From: Hermatobates lingyangjiaoensis
Taxonomy: Eukaryota > Arthropoda > Insecta > Hemiptera > Hermatobatidae
Length of the DNA: 64,000 bases
NCBI GenBank assembly: GCA_026182355.1
Contig: JAPFBL010000234.1
Location: forward strand, 62,001 to 126,000
Direction of reading: 5' to 3'
Positions within the stretch are counted from its first letter, which is position 1; each line of letters starts with the position of its first letter. The position numbers and the translations under genes were made by a program. Shown here in pieces: positions 10,838 to 20,823 of the stretch. The notes beneath the pieces are model-generated. The model did not search any database, was not told where the DNA came from, and worked only from the letters and a program-made list of their open reading frames with translations.

Positions 10838-12840
10838 AATTGGATCACCAAACTCACAACAGACTCTAGGACTGTAAAGACCATCCGACCACGAAACATA
10901 CTCACCCTAGACAGGACAGAAACTAACATACCGACTTACCTGACAGACCTGCAGAGTTAAAGCAGTACTAATAGATAAGCAGGTGAAAGCCTCTGGCTTG
11001 GAACTGCCTGACTCCAACGTGCAGCATTGCACGGAAACTCTCGTTGGTCGTTGGTCGTTGGTCAACTAGCAGACTTCAATTATATGTTGAAAACTACAAT
11101 ATTCAAGCATTTTACTTAACTCTCGTCATAAAAACGTCAAAAAATGAATCATCTATCTGATCAAAGCCGAGTACAATAGCTCGATGAAACATACCATTAA
11201 TCTCATATTTTTTATGGAATATAAGAGTAATATATACAATGTTTCATGTGGAAGATAACGCCATCCTTGGAGAGAGCCTTAAGCATTCGGCTTTATGCCT
11301 GCTTTGTCAGGTATTATTAAAAACTGAGGTGTCAACTGACAAAAGTCAAAATTTATGATATCCGATGAAGAATCAATTTGGCTTGCCTATTCCTAAAATA
11401 GGTATCAAAAATTAAATAACTTTTCAATCAGAATTGAACACCTAAGTAGTGGATCCCGATCCTGCACGATAAACATCCGTGCCTGTTAAAAATTTCTATT
11501 TCAATTAACTTAAATAAGGCAAAATGTGTGATATCGATGTAGAATCAACCTTAAACATTACTAAAATGGATGGCATATAAAAATTAGCTATTCTTTCCAC
11601 TTCGGGAAAAGAATTACGGGTGAAAACCTATATGTGAGTGTGTTGGAAATAAACAAACAAACAAACCTTTTTGTTAAATTTTGTGATCTACCAATTGTCT
11701 ATTAAGATAAATATAATTAGATTTAATTATCTCTAATAAGAGTCTAATAAAATGAAATGGAACAATAAAATGATATTGAATGATTAAATCCAGACAAGGA
11801 CAATAATAGTTTGATTGTTGCAACTGGATTGGGGGTGTTTGGGTGGGGGTTGTGAGAGGGTCGGTTTTGGCTAAATGATTAAACAGAGCAATAAGGGAGG
11901 ATTGATGGTCCGTGTTTATCTGACCACCCCTGCACCACCGTCAAAGGGGATAATAGACAAAGCCTTTATCTCATTCCAGCCTGGCCGACTGTCTTGTTAA
12001 GAGCAAACTGCCCGGCTTAATGCTATCAAGATAGAGGAAATAGATTTTGTAGCATTTACAGCTGGACAACCATTATTATAGTTTCCCTTACAGAAGGTAT
12101 ATGTTGAGGAGGAAGTTGATAAACTTGTATTAATATTAATTTTAAATCATGGATAAACAACATTATTTTATGTCACCCAGGCAACAAATTACTATATAAA
12201 ATCTAAACAACTCAAACAAGTAAAGTTAAAATATTCGAATACATGCCTCTGTGGCCGACTCAAAGCACCAGTTCGCTCGCCTATTTGGTAATTACTTAAT
12301 ATACATTTTTCAAATTTATTTTTCTAAATTTGGGAAGAAATTTAACAAACACATAATTAATGAACAAACATTTCATATTTACACATAAATATTTGATATA
12401 TTACATAAATGCAATGATGATTAAGAATCGATTTCAGCCAGTTTTTTTTGTAATATGCTGCAAAATTTTACATAATCAGACACTTTTAAGTTAATATAAA
12501 TAAAATCTGCGAATAAAGAGAAAATTTTATTTTGATTAAACATTTTAGTCCTCTGAATACATTTTTGTACATTTTGACAGATTTACAAATTTTGAGACCC
12601 TCTGAATCAATTTTTGAAGATTTTAATTGAACTATAAATTTCAAAATCCTCTGAAACCATTTTTGAATAGTTTGACAAATTTAATTATTTGAATATCCTA
12701 CGAATGAATTTTGGGAAATTTTGACAAATTTACACATTTAAAGAGCCTCTAAATCGATTTTTGAAGATTTTTATGGATTTAATCATTTCAAGTTAATGAA
12801 TGTAAGTTATGTTTTTCTATTTATTTGTATTTTTAACTAT
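10838..12840. other. Intergenic, possibly LINE 3' material at the start
   Basis: No gene recognised. The sequence to about 11665, ending in repeated AAAC units (GGAAATAAACAAACAAACAAAC spread over 11644-11665), could be LINE 3' region, since short AAAC tails are common there; this is inference. A GC-balanced patch at 11820-12010 has no domain. The remainder is AT-rich. Confidence 0.35.
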
Positions 12841-12849
12841 ATTTTTTTC

Positions 12850-13050
12850 GAGGTAGGGTTGTGAGTCTGCTAGAGAGACCTCTGATACTGGTCCCCAAGT
12901 GACTATTGTATTTTCCTAATGATTCTACATTGGGGGTTTTAAATTAAGCCCGGCTCAAATATATCTACAAATGCTTTAAAGATGGAACTTTAATGAGTAA
13001 CTAACATCGTACATACTCGGCACCGATACGTACTCTCGAGGGACAGATTT
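12850..13050 (-). repeat. SINE fragment, diverged
   Basis: On the minus strand, 12995-13050 reads GTCCCTCGAGAGTACG then CGGTGCCGAG and TGTACGATGTTAG, matching the body of the tRNA-type SINE seen at 46800-47140 and 63835-64000. The remainder to 12850 is only loosely similar, so the left limit is approximate. Confidence 0.5.
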
Positions 13051-13096
13051 TTTTAATATCTTTGAACTATTTCTGTTCACTGCGTATATAACATAC

Positions 13097-13560
13097 AAAG
13101 ATCAAACTACAAAATGAAAATGGGAAAACAAGACTAAGATCTTTCAACCGTAACAAGCGATATTTGTCAGAGTCAAAAACCCAACTGAAACACTAGATGC
13201 AGAAAACATCTAGTGATGAGTTGAGATGAGTGGGAGGGAAGAGTGGTATTTTAAAAGGGTGAAAGCGCAGGAAAGGACTAATGTCCAGAAAGGGATGTTT
13301 GGGGAAACAAAAGAGTACAGTAAGAAAGAGTAAAAAACATTAACATGTTAAGCTCAATATTGCTCAGACATGTTAAATGGTATAGGTATGTTGACGATAT
13401 ACTTTGAATCTGTCCTAATTCTATAAATAAAGATGATTTTCTAATAAAAATCATTGACTCTGACGAAGACCGCTTGTTACGGTTGAAAGATCTTAGTCTT
13501 GTTTTCCTATTTTCATTTTGTAGTTTGATCATTGATTGTTATTTCACGTGTTTATATATA
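13097..13560. mobile_element. PLE fold-back with long spacer and two hammerhead-like motifs
   Basis: Left arm motif on the minus strand (13132-13174) has a damaged core (CTGACAA) and a disrupted stem II. Right arm motif (13456-13498, plus) is complete, with CTGACGA, GACCG/CGGTT, GAA, AGATCT and AGTC. The spacer of about 280 bases includes CACTAGATGCAGAAAACATC and GAGTGGGAGGGAAGAGTGG, which recur at 37160-37230. Thus less of the parent element is lost than in the tight palindromes at 5.2 and 40.3 kb. Confidence 0.6.
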
Positions 13561-14702
13561 ACATACATACCCTTTAATAAATAAAAAACAATTCAAAACA
13601 GACTCAAAAATGGCTCAAAAATCGTACGATGATTGTTCTTTTGGTGATTGTTTTACTCCTTTTCTTCCATCTGAGGCCGGTTAAGCCATCAATTTGAAAT
13701 TTTAAGAGGGTCTTACTTTTTGTATGTGCCTCATTTTTCCAACTTTTATGGATGGATACATTAATACATTGAACAAAAAAGTAAAAGTAAAGTAAAATAT
13801 CATGAAGTATGAAACTTTAAAATAGATTTGTTCAATTATAAAGGTACAACTTACTTAGTAAACATGAGATTTTTTTCAAATTTTTCAACTCATAACAAAA
13901 ATTGGCTTTTACTTAAAACTCAAACCACCCTTTGACTTTTACCTTTTTTACTGTTTGATAAATCACTGACTGCTTAATATGATAGGAATCAAAGGACGAA
14001 GTCATCGGTCTTGGGTGAGGCAAGCTGCCAATAAACGCCAAACAAACTAACCCTCTTAATTTATTGCTTTATCCACCACCTCCCCTTTCATCCTGATTTA
14101 TTTCCCTTTAGCCTTCACTCAAACCATCGCCAATCTTTATTTATTGACTTATAAACTCTGCCCTTATTTCTGGCCACCAACAATTTAGTCATGTTACTTG
14201 ATAGGAGTAAATCTTGATTTAAAAGAAAAGAGAGTTGGTTATTTACTAGGCCAAAGTAAAAGAGACTTTTAGAATATCCTTCGATCTGACTGATTTAGTC
14301 GACATATATTGCTATTATTAAAATGTGGTAAACATTTAATGTAGTAAAAAATGTGTTTACTGTAAACGCTTTGCATGAATGATTTATTCTTTACTAGACT
14401 GTACACATGGATTCACCCACCATGACTGAAATACCGTCTGTACCATGTTAATCTAACGTAATTACATACATAGATCAAAGTTATGATGTCTGTGATAACC
14501 AAAAACATTATGTATAACCTTCTAACTGAACCGTGTCTATAATTATCAAAACTGTGAATCTATAAATCCTTTTTCTTTCAATTTTAGACCTTTTTCTTTG
14601 TTATTGTACTCTGTATGTCGGATAACAATAAACTAAACAAGTATATTACCATACTTTCAATATACACGATAATTATAAACTATACTGGAGCATGCCAGTA
14701 CA
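13561..14702. other. Intergenic, no gene recognised
   Basis: AT-rich, with no open frame carrying a recognisable domain. Confidence 0.4.
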
Positions 14703-15519
14703 CTCTTTAGCAGTGGCGACTCCTGACCTTTTTCTTTAGGCATGCAATTTTCAAAGAATAAAAGAAAACAGAGAAATACCCTTCTAATTCTCATGTTCAG
14801 TCTTTTCATGTTGCACAAAAGGATAATGATGTATTAAAAACATTTTATGGGGATTTGAATCAGGTTTTATTTGGAAATACTTTTAACATTAACTTTTATT
14901 AACCAATACAATAAAAATAGGCAAAAAATGTTTTTATTAAAGAAAGAGATACACAATACATCATTTGAATAAAAACTTCTTGCAAAATTCTTCGATAACA
15001 AAACCATAAAACTTCTCTCTATCTGCCATGAGATCTTTAAGTAAATGTCTTTCAATTGAAATTAGGGATAAATTAGACAATCGCTCTTCACTTTGGGAGC
15101 TTCGTAAATAACTTTTAATTCTTTTGAGGGCAGAAAACGATTTCTCAACACTTGCTGTTGTTATGGGAATAGTCATAACCAAATTCATGAGTTTATAAAT
15201 TTCCGGAAGACCTGTGTCAAATCACTTTCCAGTATGTATTTGAGGAGCTCAGCAAGCCTGAGTTGCAGTGTATGCAAACTTCGTTCTTGTTTCTCTTGGC
15301 AATTAAGACCATTTTCATTAACCAGAAATGATAAGAGTAAACCCCTGCATTGGGAAGCCTAGCACAATCATAGAAAATGGTTCCTTAGCGTGTCATGGAA
15401 TAAAAAAAAGGGGTTCCTTTAAATATTTCGAGTCTCGAACATTTTGGTTTCTTTAAAGATGAATTCTATGCATGCAATGCATGTGTTGCATTCCCTGAGA
15501 AATCGCCACTGCTCTTTAG
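14703..15519. mobile_element. Non-autonomous hAT element, copy 1, with 8-bp target duplication
   Basis: The element spans 14711-15511 (801 bp). It begins CAGTGGCGA and ends TCGCCACTG, so the termini are inverted repeats, and it is flanked by a perfect 8-bp duplication CTCTTTAG (14703-14710 and 15512-15519). An 8-bp duplication and CAG..CTG ends are hAT hallmarks. It keeps only the C-terminal dimerisation region of a hAT transposase on the minus strand and shares nearly all its sequence with the copy at 36233-37036. Confidence 0.9.
14961..15240 (-). pseudogene. hAT transposase C-terminal fragment, broken
   Basis: The 75-codon frame has MNLVMTIPITTASVEKSFSA then LKRIKSYLRS and LSNLSLISIE. This is the hATC dimerisation region of hAT transposases, where the (T/S)ASVER.FS motif is typical. 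Relative to the copy at 36484-36801 one base is missing near 15216, which cuts off the upstream residues. The DDE catalytic core and zinc finger are absent, so it cannot be an active transposase. Confidence 0.85.
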
Positions 15520-15721
15520 ATATGTACGATAATAACAAACTACAATGTATACTCATACTCTCTATAATATAAAGTCTACATATATTAACAATAATAATGA
15601 AGTGGAGAGTAATAATAAAAAATTTGAAGTGATAATAATAACGCTGATGGTAATAGTAATAAGAATAATCAATGTGACAGGCTTCTTTGTTTAAGATATA
15701 GTTATACCTGTTGTAATTCTT
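15520..15721. other. AT-rich spacer
   Basis: Rich in AATAAT-type repeats, between the hAT element and the Copia insertion. Confidence 0.4.
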
Positions 15722-15726
15722 GTATT

Positions 15727-15929
15727 TGTTGAGGGTCCGTTATCAAATAATTTAACGAAAGGAGATTCTTGATGTCAGCTTTTATTTTACACAGTTCAAA
15801 ACAACACATTCAAAGCTACACATTTAGTCAACGTATACAGAAACACATGGTTCATTTACAGGTTGTGCAACACTGGTTCATTACAGGTTGTGCAGTCCCC
15901 TCAGGCATGTTTTTAAATGTCCCACAACA
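15727..15929 (-). repeat. Copia 3' LTR
   Basis: 203 bp, TG..CA ended. I read no difference from the 5' LTR at 18673-18875. A short purine tract (GAGGGAGAG on the minus strand, 15930-15938) adjoins it, as expected for plus-strand priming. Confidence 0.92.
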
Positions 15930-15938
15930 CTCTCCCTC
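15930..15938 (-). other. Copia polypurine tract
   Basis: GAGGGAGAG on the minus strand directly abuts the 3' LTR, where second-strand DNA synthesis is primed. Confidence 0.75.
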
Positions 15939-15979
15939 ATTTAACAACATCAAAAAAAAACTGAAAAACAAACAATGAT

Positions 15980-16100
15980 TTACATATCTACAAGTCCCAA
16001 TCGGGAACACAAATCAGAATGTCGGGGCCTAGGCAGAGCTTTAGTTAAAATATCGGCAAGTTGGGCGGTTGATGGTACCTTTGTACCTCCACTTCTCCAT
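15980..16100 (-). pseudogene. Copia RNase H C-terminal remnant
   Basis: In a frame different from the integrase frame, the minus strand encodes STAQLADILTKALPRPRH followed by LCSRLGLVDM and a stop. This resembles the conserved C-terminus of Copia RNase H (ADI.TK.L......LR..LGL). It is all that remains of the RT/RNase H half. The deletion junction lies at about 16075-16100, where the upstream frame reads NNTW, a residue string that normally precedes the RT domain. Confidence 0.85.
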
Positions 16101-17729
16101 CCAGGTGTTGTTGTCTTGCAAGGAGCGAATCTCAGAGTCCATTGCCTGTCTCCAAAGCTTTGACTGACGACTCTCAATAGCTTCCTCGTATGAAGTAGGT
16201 TCTTCAACATCTGAAATGTTTTCATTAATCATGACAAAATCCGAATATCTTGCCGGCTTTTTCAGTATGTTGCGATCCCGAAGAGCAGTCCTATTTTCGA
16301 CAGATTCGTCTTCTGAAACGTGCTTCTCAAAAGCACGTTTTGGAGATGTTTCAGAAGGCTCTTTAGGTGTCTTGTCACATTCCTCTTTAGGTATATTATC
16401 ACGTTGAACTCGAAGGGGAGTCTCTTCAAATGTAACGTCACGAGATCGTATAAGCTTGTTAGTGCTTTTACACCAAATCCGATACCCATCCGCTTCATAT
16501 CCAATCAAAACACCTTTGACAGCCTTAGGATCCAACTTGTTACGTTTTTCTTTAGGAACATGAGCGTAACATTTTGATCCGATTATTCTTAGGTGTTTCA
16601 GGCTAAGTATTCGTCCTTCCCAAAGCTCAAATGGGGAGATACGCGGTTGACTGGAGGTACCGGTCAGGTTCAATACGTACACAGCAGAATTTATCAGCTC
16701 TGCCCAGAGTGCTTGAGGCAATTCTTCATGAGCGTGCATCATCGCTCTTGCAGTCTCCACTACTGTCCGGTTGTCCCTCTCTACGCAGCCATGTTGTTCA
16801 GGGGTGTAGGGCATAGTGAGCCTCTGTTTTACTCCATGTTTTTGTAAAATCTTCTTTACAGCGAGGTTATTGAATTCCCCTCCGTTATCGGAAAGAAGCT
16901 CTCTCACAGTGTACCCAGCAGTTTTTATTTCAGCTAAAACAGTTTTCAAAGTATTGATCACTTCAGATTTATGTTTTATGAAATAGACAAAGCGAAAACG
17001 TGTATAGTCGTCCTTGAAAAGAACGAAGTATTTGTATCCTGAATAAGAAGGTACAAATGGTTCACAGACATCCGCATGTAACAGGTCACCCTGTTTACAG
17101 GATCTAACCCTTGTTCCAAAGGATTTTCTATGTGCCTTACCGTAGATACAGCCTTCACACAGTTCACTGTCAAGTGGAAGGTCTATACCAAGCTCTCTCT
17201 TAACCGTTTCCCTTACATGGCGTTTATTCTGATGTCCCATACGTTCATGATGAAGTTGAAGCAGGTTTTCATGACAAGTAGAATAGAGCGCGGGTGGTTG
17301 AGTTGTGACAATGTGAAGCTTATAAAGGCCTCCAAATCTATTTCTGGAACCAACCAGTTTGGTCTCACCATCAATGGTCAAGCAGCATTTCTCTCCCGTT
17401 GACTCGAACTTGCTACGCAGAATTTTATCTTGAATAGACAAAACAGAGAATAAGTTTTTCTTTACATCAGGTACATACCACACATCACTCAATGTGATAT
17501 TTTCTTGTCGCCCATCCACTAGAGCAACGATGTCCACTGAGCCCTTCCCAAAGGCTCTCATCAACTCTCCATTCGCTATTGTCACCATGTGATCCGTCGA
17601 GAATGGTTTGAAATCACGTATCATATCTTTCCAGCGGCAGACGTGGTTCGTGGCTCCGTTATCAACAAACCAGTCTTGTTGATTGCACTCAGCTGACAGT
17701 TTGCAGGAGGTGGTGGCCAACAACATCAT
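16041..17729 (-). CDS. pol: Copia pol, protease and integrase only (562 aa)
   Basis: This Copia polyprotein part would act in particle maturation and DNA integration. A protease-like motif WFVDNGATNHVC lies near residue 20, with N in place of the usual S of D(S/T)G. A gag-pre-integrase zinc-binding pattern follows (HHERMGH, then CEGC), then the integrase core with HADVCEPF, LLSDNGGEFN and CVERDNRTVVE supplying the D, D and E residues. The protein then reads NNTW and runs into a short out-of-frame tail caused by the internal deletion, so no reverse transcriptase follows. It starts one base before the gag stop in the -1 frame: the start ATG (17729-17727) and gag stop TGA (17728-17726) overlap as ATGA. 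The integrase looks intact; the element as a whole is not autonomous. Confidence 0.88.
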   Translation of the reverse strand: MMLLATTSCKLSAECNQQDWFVDNGATNHVCRWKDMIRDFKPFSTDHMVTIANGELMRAFGKGSVDIVALVDGRQENITLSDVWYVPDVKKNLFSVLSIQDKILRSKFESTGEKCCLTIDGETKLVGSRNRFGGLYKLHIVTTQPPALYSTCHENLLQLHHERMGHQNKRHVRETVKRELGIDLPLDSELCEGCIYGKAHRKSFGTRVRSCKQGDLLHADVCEPFVPSYSGYKYFVLFKDDYTRFRFVYFIKHKSEVINTLKTVLAEIKTAGYTVRELLSDNGGEFNNLAVKKILQKHGVKQRLTMPYTPEQHGCVERDNRTVVETARAMMHAHEELPQALWAELINSAVYVLNLTGTSSQPRISPFELWEGRILSLKHLRIIGSKCYAHVPKEKRNKLDPKAVKGVLIGYEADGYRIWCKSTNKLIRSRDVTFEETPLRVQRDNIPKEECDKTPKEPSETSPKRAFEKHVSEDESVENRTALRDRNILKKPARYSDFVMINENISDVEEPTSYEEAIESRQSKLWRQAMDSEIRSLQDNNTWMEKWRYKGTINRPTCRYFN

Positions 17730-18574
17730 GTTAACCCCTTTCCATGAGATTTTTGGGTAGATTTCTCTGTTTTTGGTGGTCTTCCATCAGAAATCCACTT
17801 TTTACAAAATATTATTTTATGTCCAGGAAGCTTGCAGTAGTTGCACACTATCTTCTTGGATGGATGCTTTAGACAACTGTTAATACTTTTCGATGACTTT
17901 GAATACTCAGTTACCAATAATTCATTGGCATTACTGCTCTCTGCTTTTCCAGACAGGGCCCTTTCATATGTGCATAGCTGAGTGGTCAAGTTTGCCAAGG
18001 ACCTCTCAGACTTGGCTATCAGAGTCCAGCTAGACTTGAATGAAAAATAAGACTCAGGCAGAGTCTCTAAAATTTTGCACATAAGGAGCAAATCAGGGAG
18101 TTCTGCATTATTCTCCTTCGACAACTCAATATTCAAAGCATTCCAAATATTCTTCAATTTGGACTTGTGTCCCATTATGTTATCAGAAGGATCCATTTTA
18201 TAGCAAAAAAATTGAATACACAAGTCAAATGCTTTGTCCTCCCTGCAGCCATCAAATAACCTGTGTAATTCCAGCCAAACATCCCTAGAATTAGAAAAGC
18301 GCATCACCAACTTCAAAGTGTCCTCCGTCATGTTAGTAGTAATAATCAATAGAGCAATACTATCTAACTTGGTAAAAGTTTCATAATTTTTTTCAAATGC
18401 CTTTACCACTGATGGACTTGCATCCTTTGAAGGATCTTCAGGTGCAACCACTCTCCCTTCCACAATATCCAGTGCACCAGGAGTACTTTTCAATAAAATT
18501 GTTACTTTATATTTCCAGGTAGACCAGTTTTTCTTTCCTTCAAGAAGGCCAATGTTTACTTTTGTCGCTTCCAT
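17726..18574 (-). CDS. gag: Copia gag (282 aa)
   Basis: This is the nucleocapsid/capsid precursor that packages element RNA. It has the Copia-type gag domain beginning MEATKVNIGLLEGKKNWSTW, where the tryptophans sit as in the family (L.G..N...W), and a C-terminal CCHC zinc knuckle at about residues 244-257 (C-x2-C-x4-H-x4-C, CNYCKLPGHKIIFC). A lysine-rich tail ends in GKGLT. The frame is open from a start about 100 bases inside the 5' LTR to the TGA overlapping the pol ATG. No stop or frameshift is seen, so it may still make protein, which could matter for packaging this or related RNAs. Confidence 0.88.
   Translation of the reverse strand: MEATKVNIGLLEGKKNWSTWKYKVTILLKSTPGALDIVEGRVVAPEDPSKDASPSVVKAFEKNYETFTKLDSIALLIITTNMTEDTLKLVMRFSNSRDVWLELHRLFDGCREDKAFDLCIQFFCYKMDPSDNIMGHKSKLKNIWNALNIELSKENNAELPDLLLMCKILETLPESYFSFKSSWTLIAKSERSLANLTTQLCTYERALSGKAESSNANELLVTEYSKSSKSINSCLKHPSKKIVCNYCKLPGHKIIFCKKWISDGRPPKTEKSTQKSHGKGLT
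17735..17741 (-). promoter_or_regulatory. Candidate -1 frameshift site between gag and pol
   Basis: Read on the minus strand in the gag frame the heptamer is A AAG GGG, which fits the X XXY YYZ rule for -1 slippage. Slipping here joins gag to the pol frame six bases before the pol ATG. The alternative is stop-restart at the ATGA overlap. No downstream pseudoknot was worked out. Confidence 0.45.
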
Positions 18575-18657
18575 TGTTCAAAAATACAAACAAAACAAAT
18601 TGCAACACGAGTCCAAGTTCAAACACACAACTTTGCTCAATTAACAATATTTAACGG

Positions 18658-18672
18658 CCTGGGCCCATAACC
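18658..18672 (-). other. Copia primer binding site, initiator tRNA-Met half-molecule type
   Basis: Directly inside the 5' LTR the minus strand reads GGTTATGGGCCCAGG. This matches the known Copia arrangement, in which priming uses an internal cut of initiator tRNA-Met at the anticodon stem and loop rather than the tRNA 3' end. Confidence 0.85.
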
Positions 18673-18875
18673 TGTTGAGGGTCCGTTATCAAATAATTTA
18701 ACGAAAGGAGATTCTTGATGTCAGCTTTTATTTTACACAGTTCAAAACAACACATTCAAAGCTACACATTTAGTCAACGTATACAGAAACACATGGTTCA
18801 TTTACAGGTTGTGCAACACTGGTTCATTACAGGTTGTGCAGTCCCCTCAGGCATGTTTTTAAATGTCCCACAACA
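18673..18875 (-). repeat. Copia 5' LTR
   Basis: 203 bp, identical on reading to the 3' LTR; followed outward by the GTATT target duplication. Confidence 0.92.
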
Positions 18876-18932
18876 GTATTATGGAGTATTTGTGCTAAAT
18901 TTCAAGAATATCATAAAAAGTGAATCAGATTA

Positions 18933-19082
18933 TGTTAGATTAACCAAACAAATAATAATGAATGTAACTTATACTAAAATATAGGACGTTGTCTACGAAT
19001 TTATTGTTATTTATATGAATTTAAAAAAAGAATAATTTGTAATAAAGCTATTAACTAACTTCATTTCTTTATTTCATTAATG
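18933..19082. repeat. Direct repeat, left copy
   Basis: About 150 bases starting TTAGATTAA(C/A)CAAAC and ending near TTTATTTCAT(T/G)AATGG recur at 19532-19676 with only a few differences. The pair flanks a hAT-like MITE. This is a local tandem duplication or a large duplicated target. Confidence 0.8.
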
Positions 19083-19531
19083 GTGTTTCCCAGAGTGGGT
19101 GGTACCACCCCCCTGGGGGCGGTGCTTTGATATCAGGGGGGCGCTAATGCAAAAAGGAGTTGGGATTCTATTTCCATAAATTGAAAATGTTCATGCAATA
19201 TAATTTCTAAATTTAAGTGAAAACACCACATGTAAACTTGTAGGAAAAGGTTTCTTAAAATTATTTGTTTTGATAATTTATTTTTATGTTAAAAGTATAT
19301 TCTCATCTAAGTTTCTTTTATTGTGTATTAATTCTTTTGCATAAATATGCTATGAAACAATACATATATTGGATTATAAATAAATATTCGATTAGTCATT
19401 ATATTAATTTCATTATTAAAATGTTACTCATTTCGTTATTTAGTCTAAGATTCTGATTATTAAGGAGTGTTGAGTATAGGTTTACGGACCCAAGGGGGCG
19501 GTCGCTCGAAAAAGTTTGGGAAACACTGTGT
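19083..19531. mobile_element. hAT-like MITE between direct repeats
   Basis: The right end, read inward, is CAGTGTTTCCCAAACTTTTT. The left end reads GTGTTTCCCAGAGTGGGTGG, so the termini share GTGTTTCCCA, and GC-rich subterminal CCCCCCTGGGGG and CAAGGGGGCGG blocks follow. This end structure is typical of short hAT elements. The left-most CA is altered and no clean 8-bp duplication is visible. Confidence 0.6.
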
Positions 19532-19676
19532 TAGATTAAACAAACAAATAATAATGAATGTAACTTATACTAAAATATAGGACGTTGTCTACGAATTTAT
19601 TGTTATTTATATGAATTAAAAAAAAAGATAATTTGTAATAAACCTGTTTATTAACTTCAGTTCTTTATTTCATGAA
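19532..19676. repeat. Direct repeat, right copy
   Basis: Second copy of the block at 18933-19082; differences are mostly in the A-run and in GTAATAAA(G/C)CT. Confidence 0.8.
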
Positions 19677-20089
19677 TGGAAAGAAGTTTATATGTCAAAG
19701 AAAGAATAAAACATCATTAGATCTTAAAAATAATAAATAGAATAAATACAAAATATAATATATTATATAAATAATATATATAATTTATATATATATTAAG
19801 AATCCCGAATCCAACACTAAAGTTACCCTAAGAGCTTCAGAGGAAGCATACTTGATTACAGAGGAAGCATGCTTACTTGATGCTCGCTCTTCCCCTGGAC
19901 TCAACCTCAACCGATAAATATTTTTTTTTGCATTGCTTTTTTACTTTTACTTTATTAATTTTAATTTGATTTATATACTTCTCACATTTTTTATAATTAT
20001 TCATTAGACTTATTTTTATTTGAATAATTATGATTTTTACTCGTTCCTTTTACGTCTTAATTTGGCTCTTCATTTCCTTCCTTCCCTTC
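19677..20089. other. AT-rich spacer
   Basis: AT-rich. A small mixed patch at 19800-19915 carries a near-duplicate of GAGGAAGCAT(A/G)CTT. No gene recognised. Confidence 0.35.
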
Positions 20090-20300
20090 CCGCTTGGTGG
20101 TAAGTGGTGGGGTACTGGCTGCGGTTACCGAGTTCAGTCACCGCCCTGCCTTCCTGCAGGACTCTTCGCTCTTCACACCTCCTGATGACGACGATGGTCG
20201 AAATATCGATGTGAGTTATGTCTGTGTCTTTCTGTGTGTTTCCTTCGTTTTGAATTTATTTTATTTAAAAAGTCCGCTGGACCGTTTCTTTTAAATGTTA
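20090..20300 (+). mobile_element. PLE terminal-repeat fragment, family 3, with hammerhead-like motif
   Basis: The motif at about 20176-20213 reads CTGATGA, an extra C, stem II GAC/GTC with loop GATG, GAA, palindromic ATAT, then C before the cleavage point. Stem I pairs CACCTC with GATGTG apart from one mismatch. A GC-rich block lies upstream, and downstream GTGTCTTTCTGTGT is shared with 29990-30015. Confidence 0.6.
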
Positions 20301-20379
20301 TAATATATAATTATATATATTATATAATACTCGTATAAATAAATGAAATAATAAATGATTGGTATGAATACCTACATTA

Positions 20380-20823
20380 ACTACAGGTGAATGTCAAAAT
20401 ATAAAAAAATTTAAAAACTTTTACTGTTTTTACTTGACTGAAAGTAAAGTACATATGGTGATCAAGAAAAAATTTGATCTGGAGATTTTGAAGGATTTAA
20501 ATGTTTTTGATATCCCATTTGACACTAAATTGCTAATTATAGAGAAATGAAATTTTGTCAAAAATTAAATATAAAGTTAGCAATATATAAAAAAAATGTG
20601 TACTTTATAGATATAGTAGAAAATAAAGTTTCCTACTATAGTAGAAAATATAGAAAATTTCTACTATAGTAGAAAATATAGTAGATATAAATAAAATTTG
20701 TACTTTATAGTATAGAGTAGTATTGAAATATTTTGTTCTTTATTACACAACTGATACTAATGTTAAGCTCTTTCATTGGTGATTCGAAGAATCTGACATT
20801 TTTACTTTACTATAAGTAATGTA
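20380..20823 (+). repeat. Repeat family R1, disrupted copy
   Basis: The part at 20440-20520 (GGTGATCAAGAAAAAATTTG and GAGATTTTGAAGGATT) is a diverged form of the start of family R1. Sequence up to 20823 precedes a mariner insertion and continues in family R1 after it. A local duplication of CTACTATAGTAGAAAATATA lies at 20615-20685. Confidence 0.4.

Larger units (their letters stand above)
15722..18880 (-). mobile_element. Copia LTR retrotransposon, recent but internally deleted
   Basis: The element (15727-18875, 3149 bp) reads on the minus strand. The two 203-bp LTRs (18673-18875 is 5', 15727-15929 is 3') look identical on reading, start TGTTG and end CAACA, and the element is flanked by a perfect 5-bp duplication GTATT (15722-15726, 18876-18880). 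The gag frame and a gag-pre-integrase/integrase frame are open. The reverse transcriptase and nearly all of RNase H are missing, which leaves about half the usual 5 kb length. Identical LTRs mean recent insertion, so the deleted form was probably mobilised by proteins from a complete relative. Confidence 0.93.

Noticed and set aside
16216..17402. Plus-strand frames opposite the Copia pol
   Set aside because: Shadows of the minus-strand integrase frame; no domain of their own.
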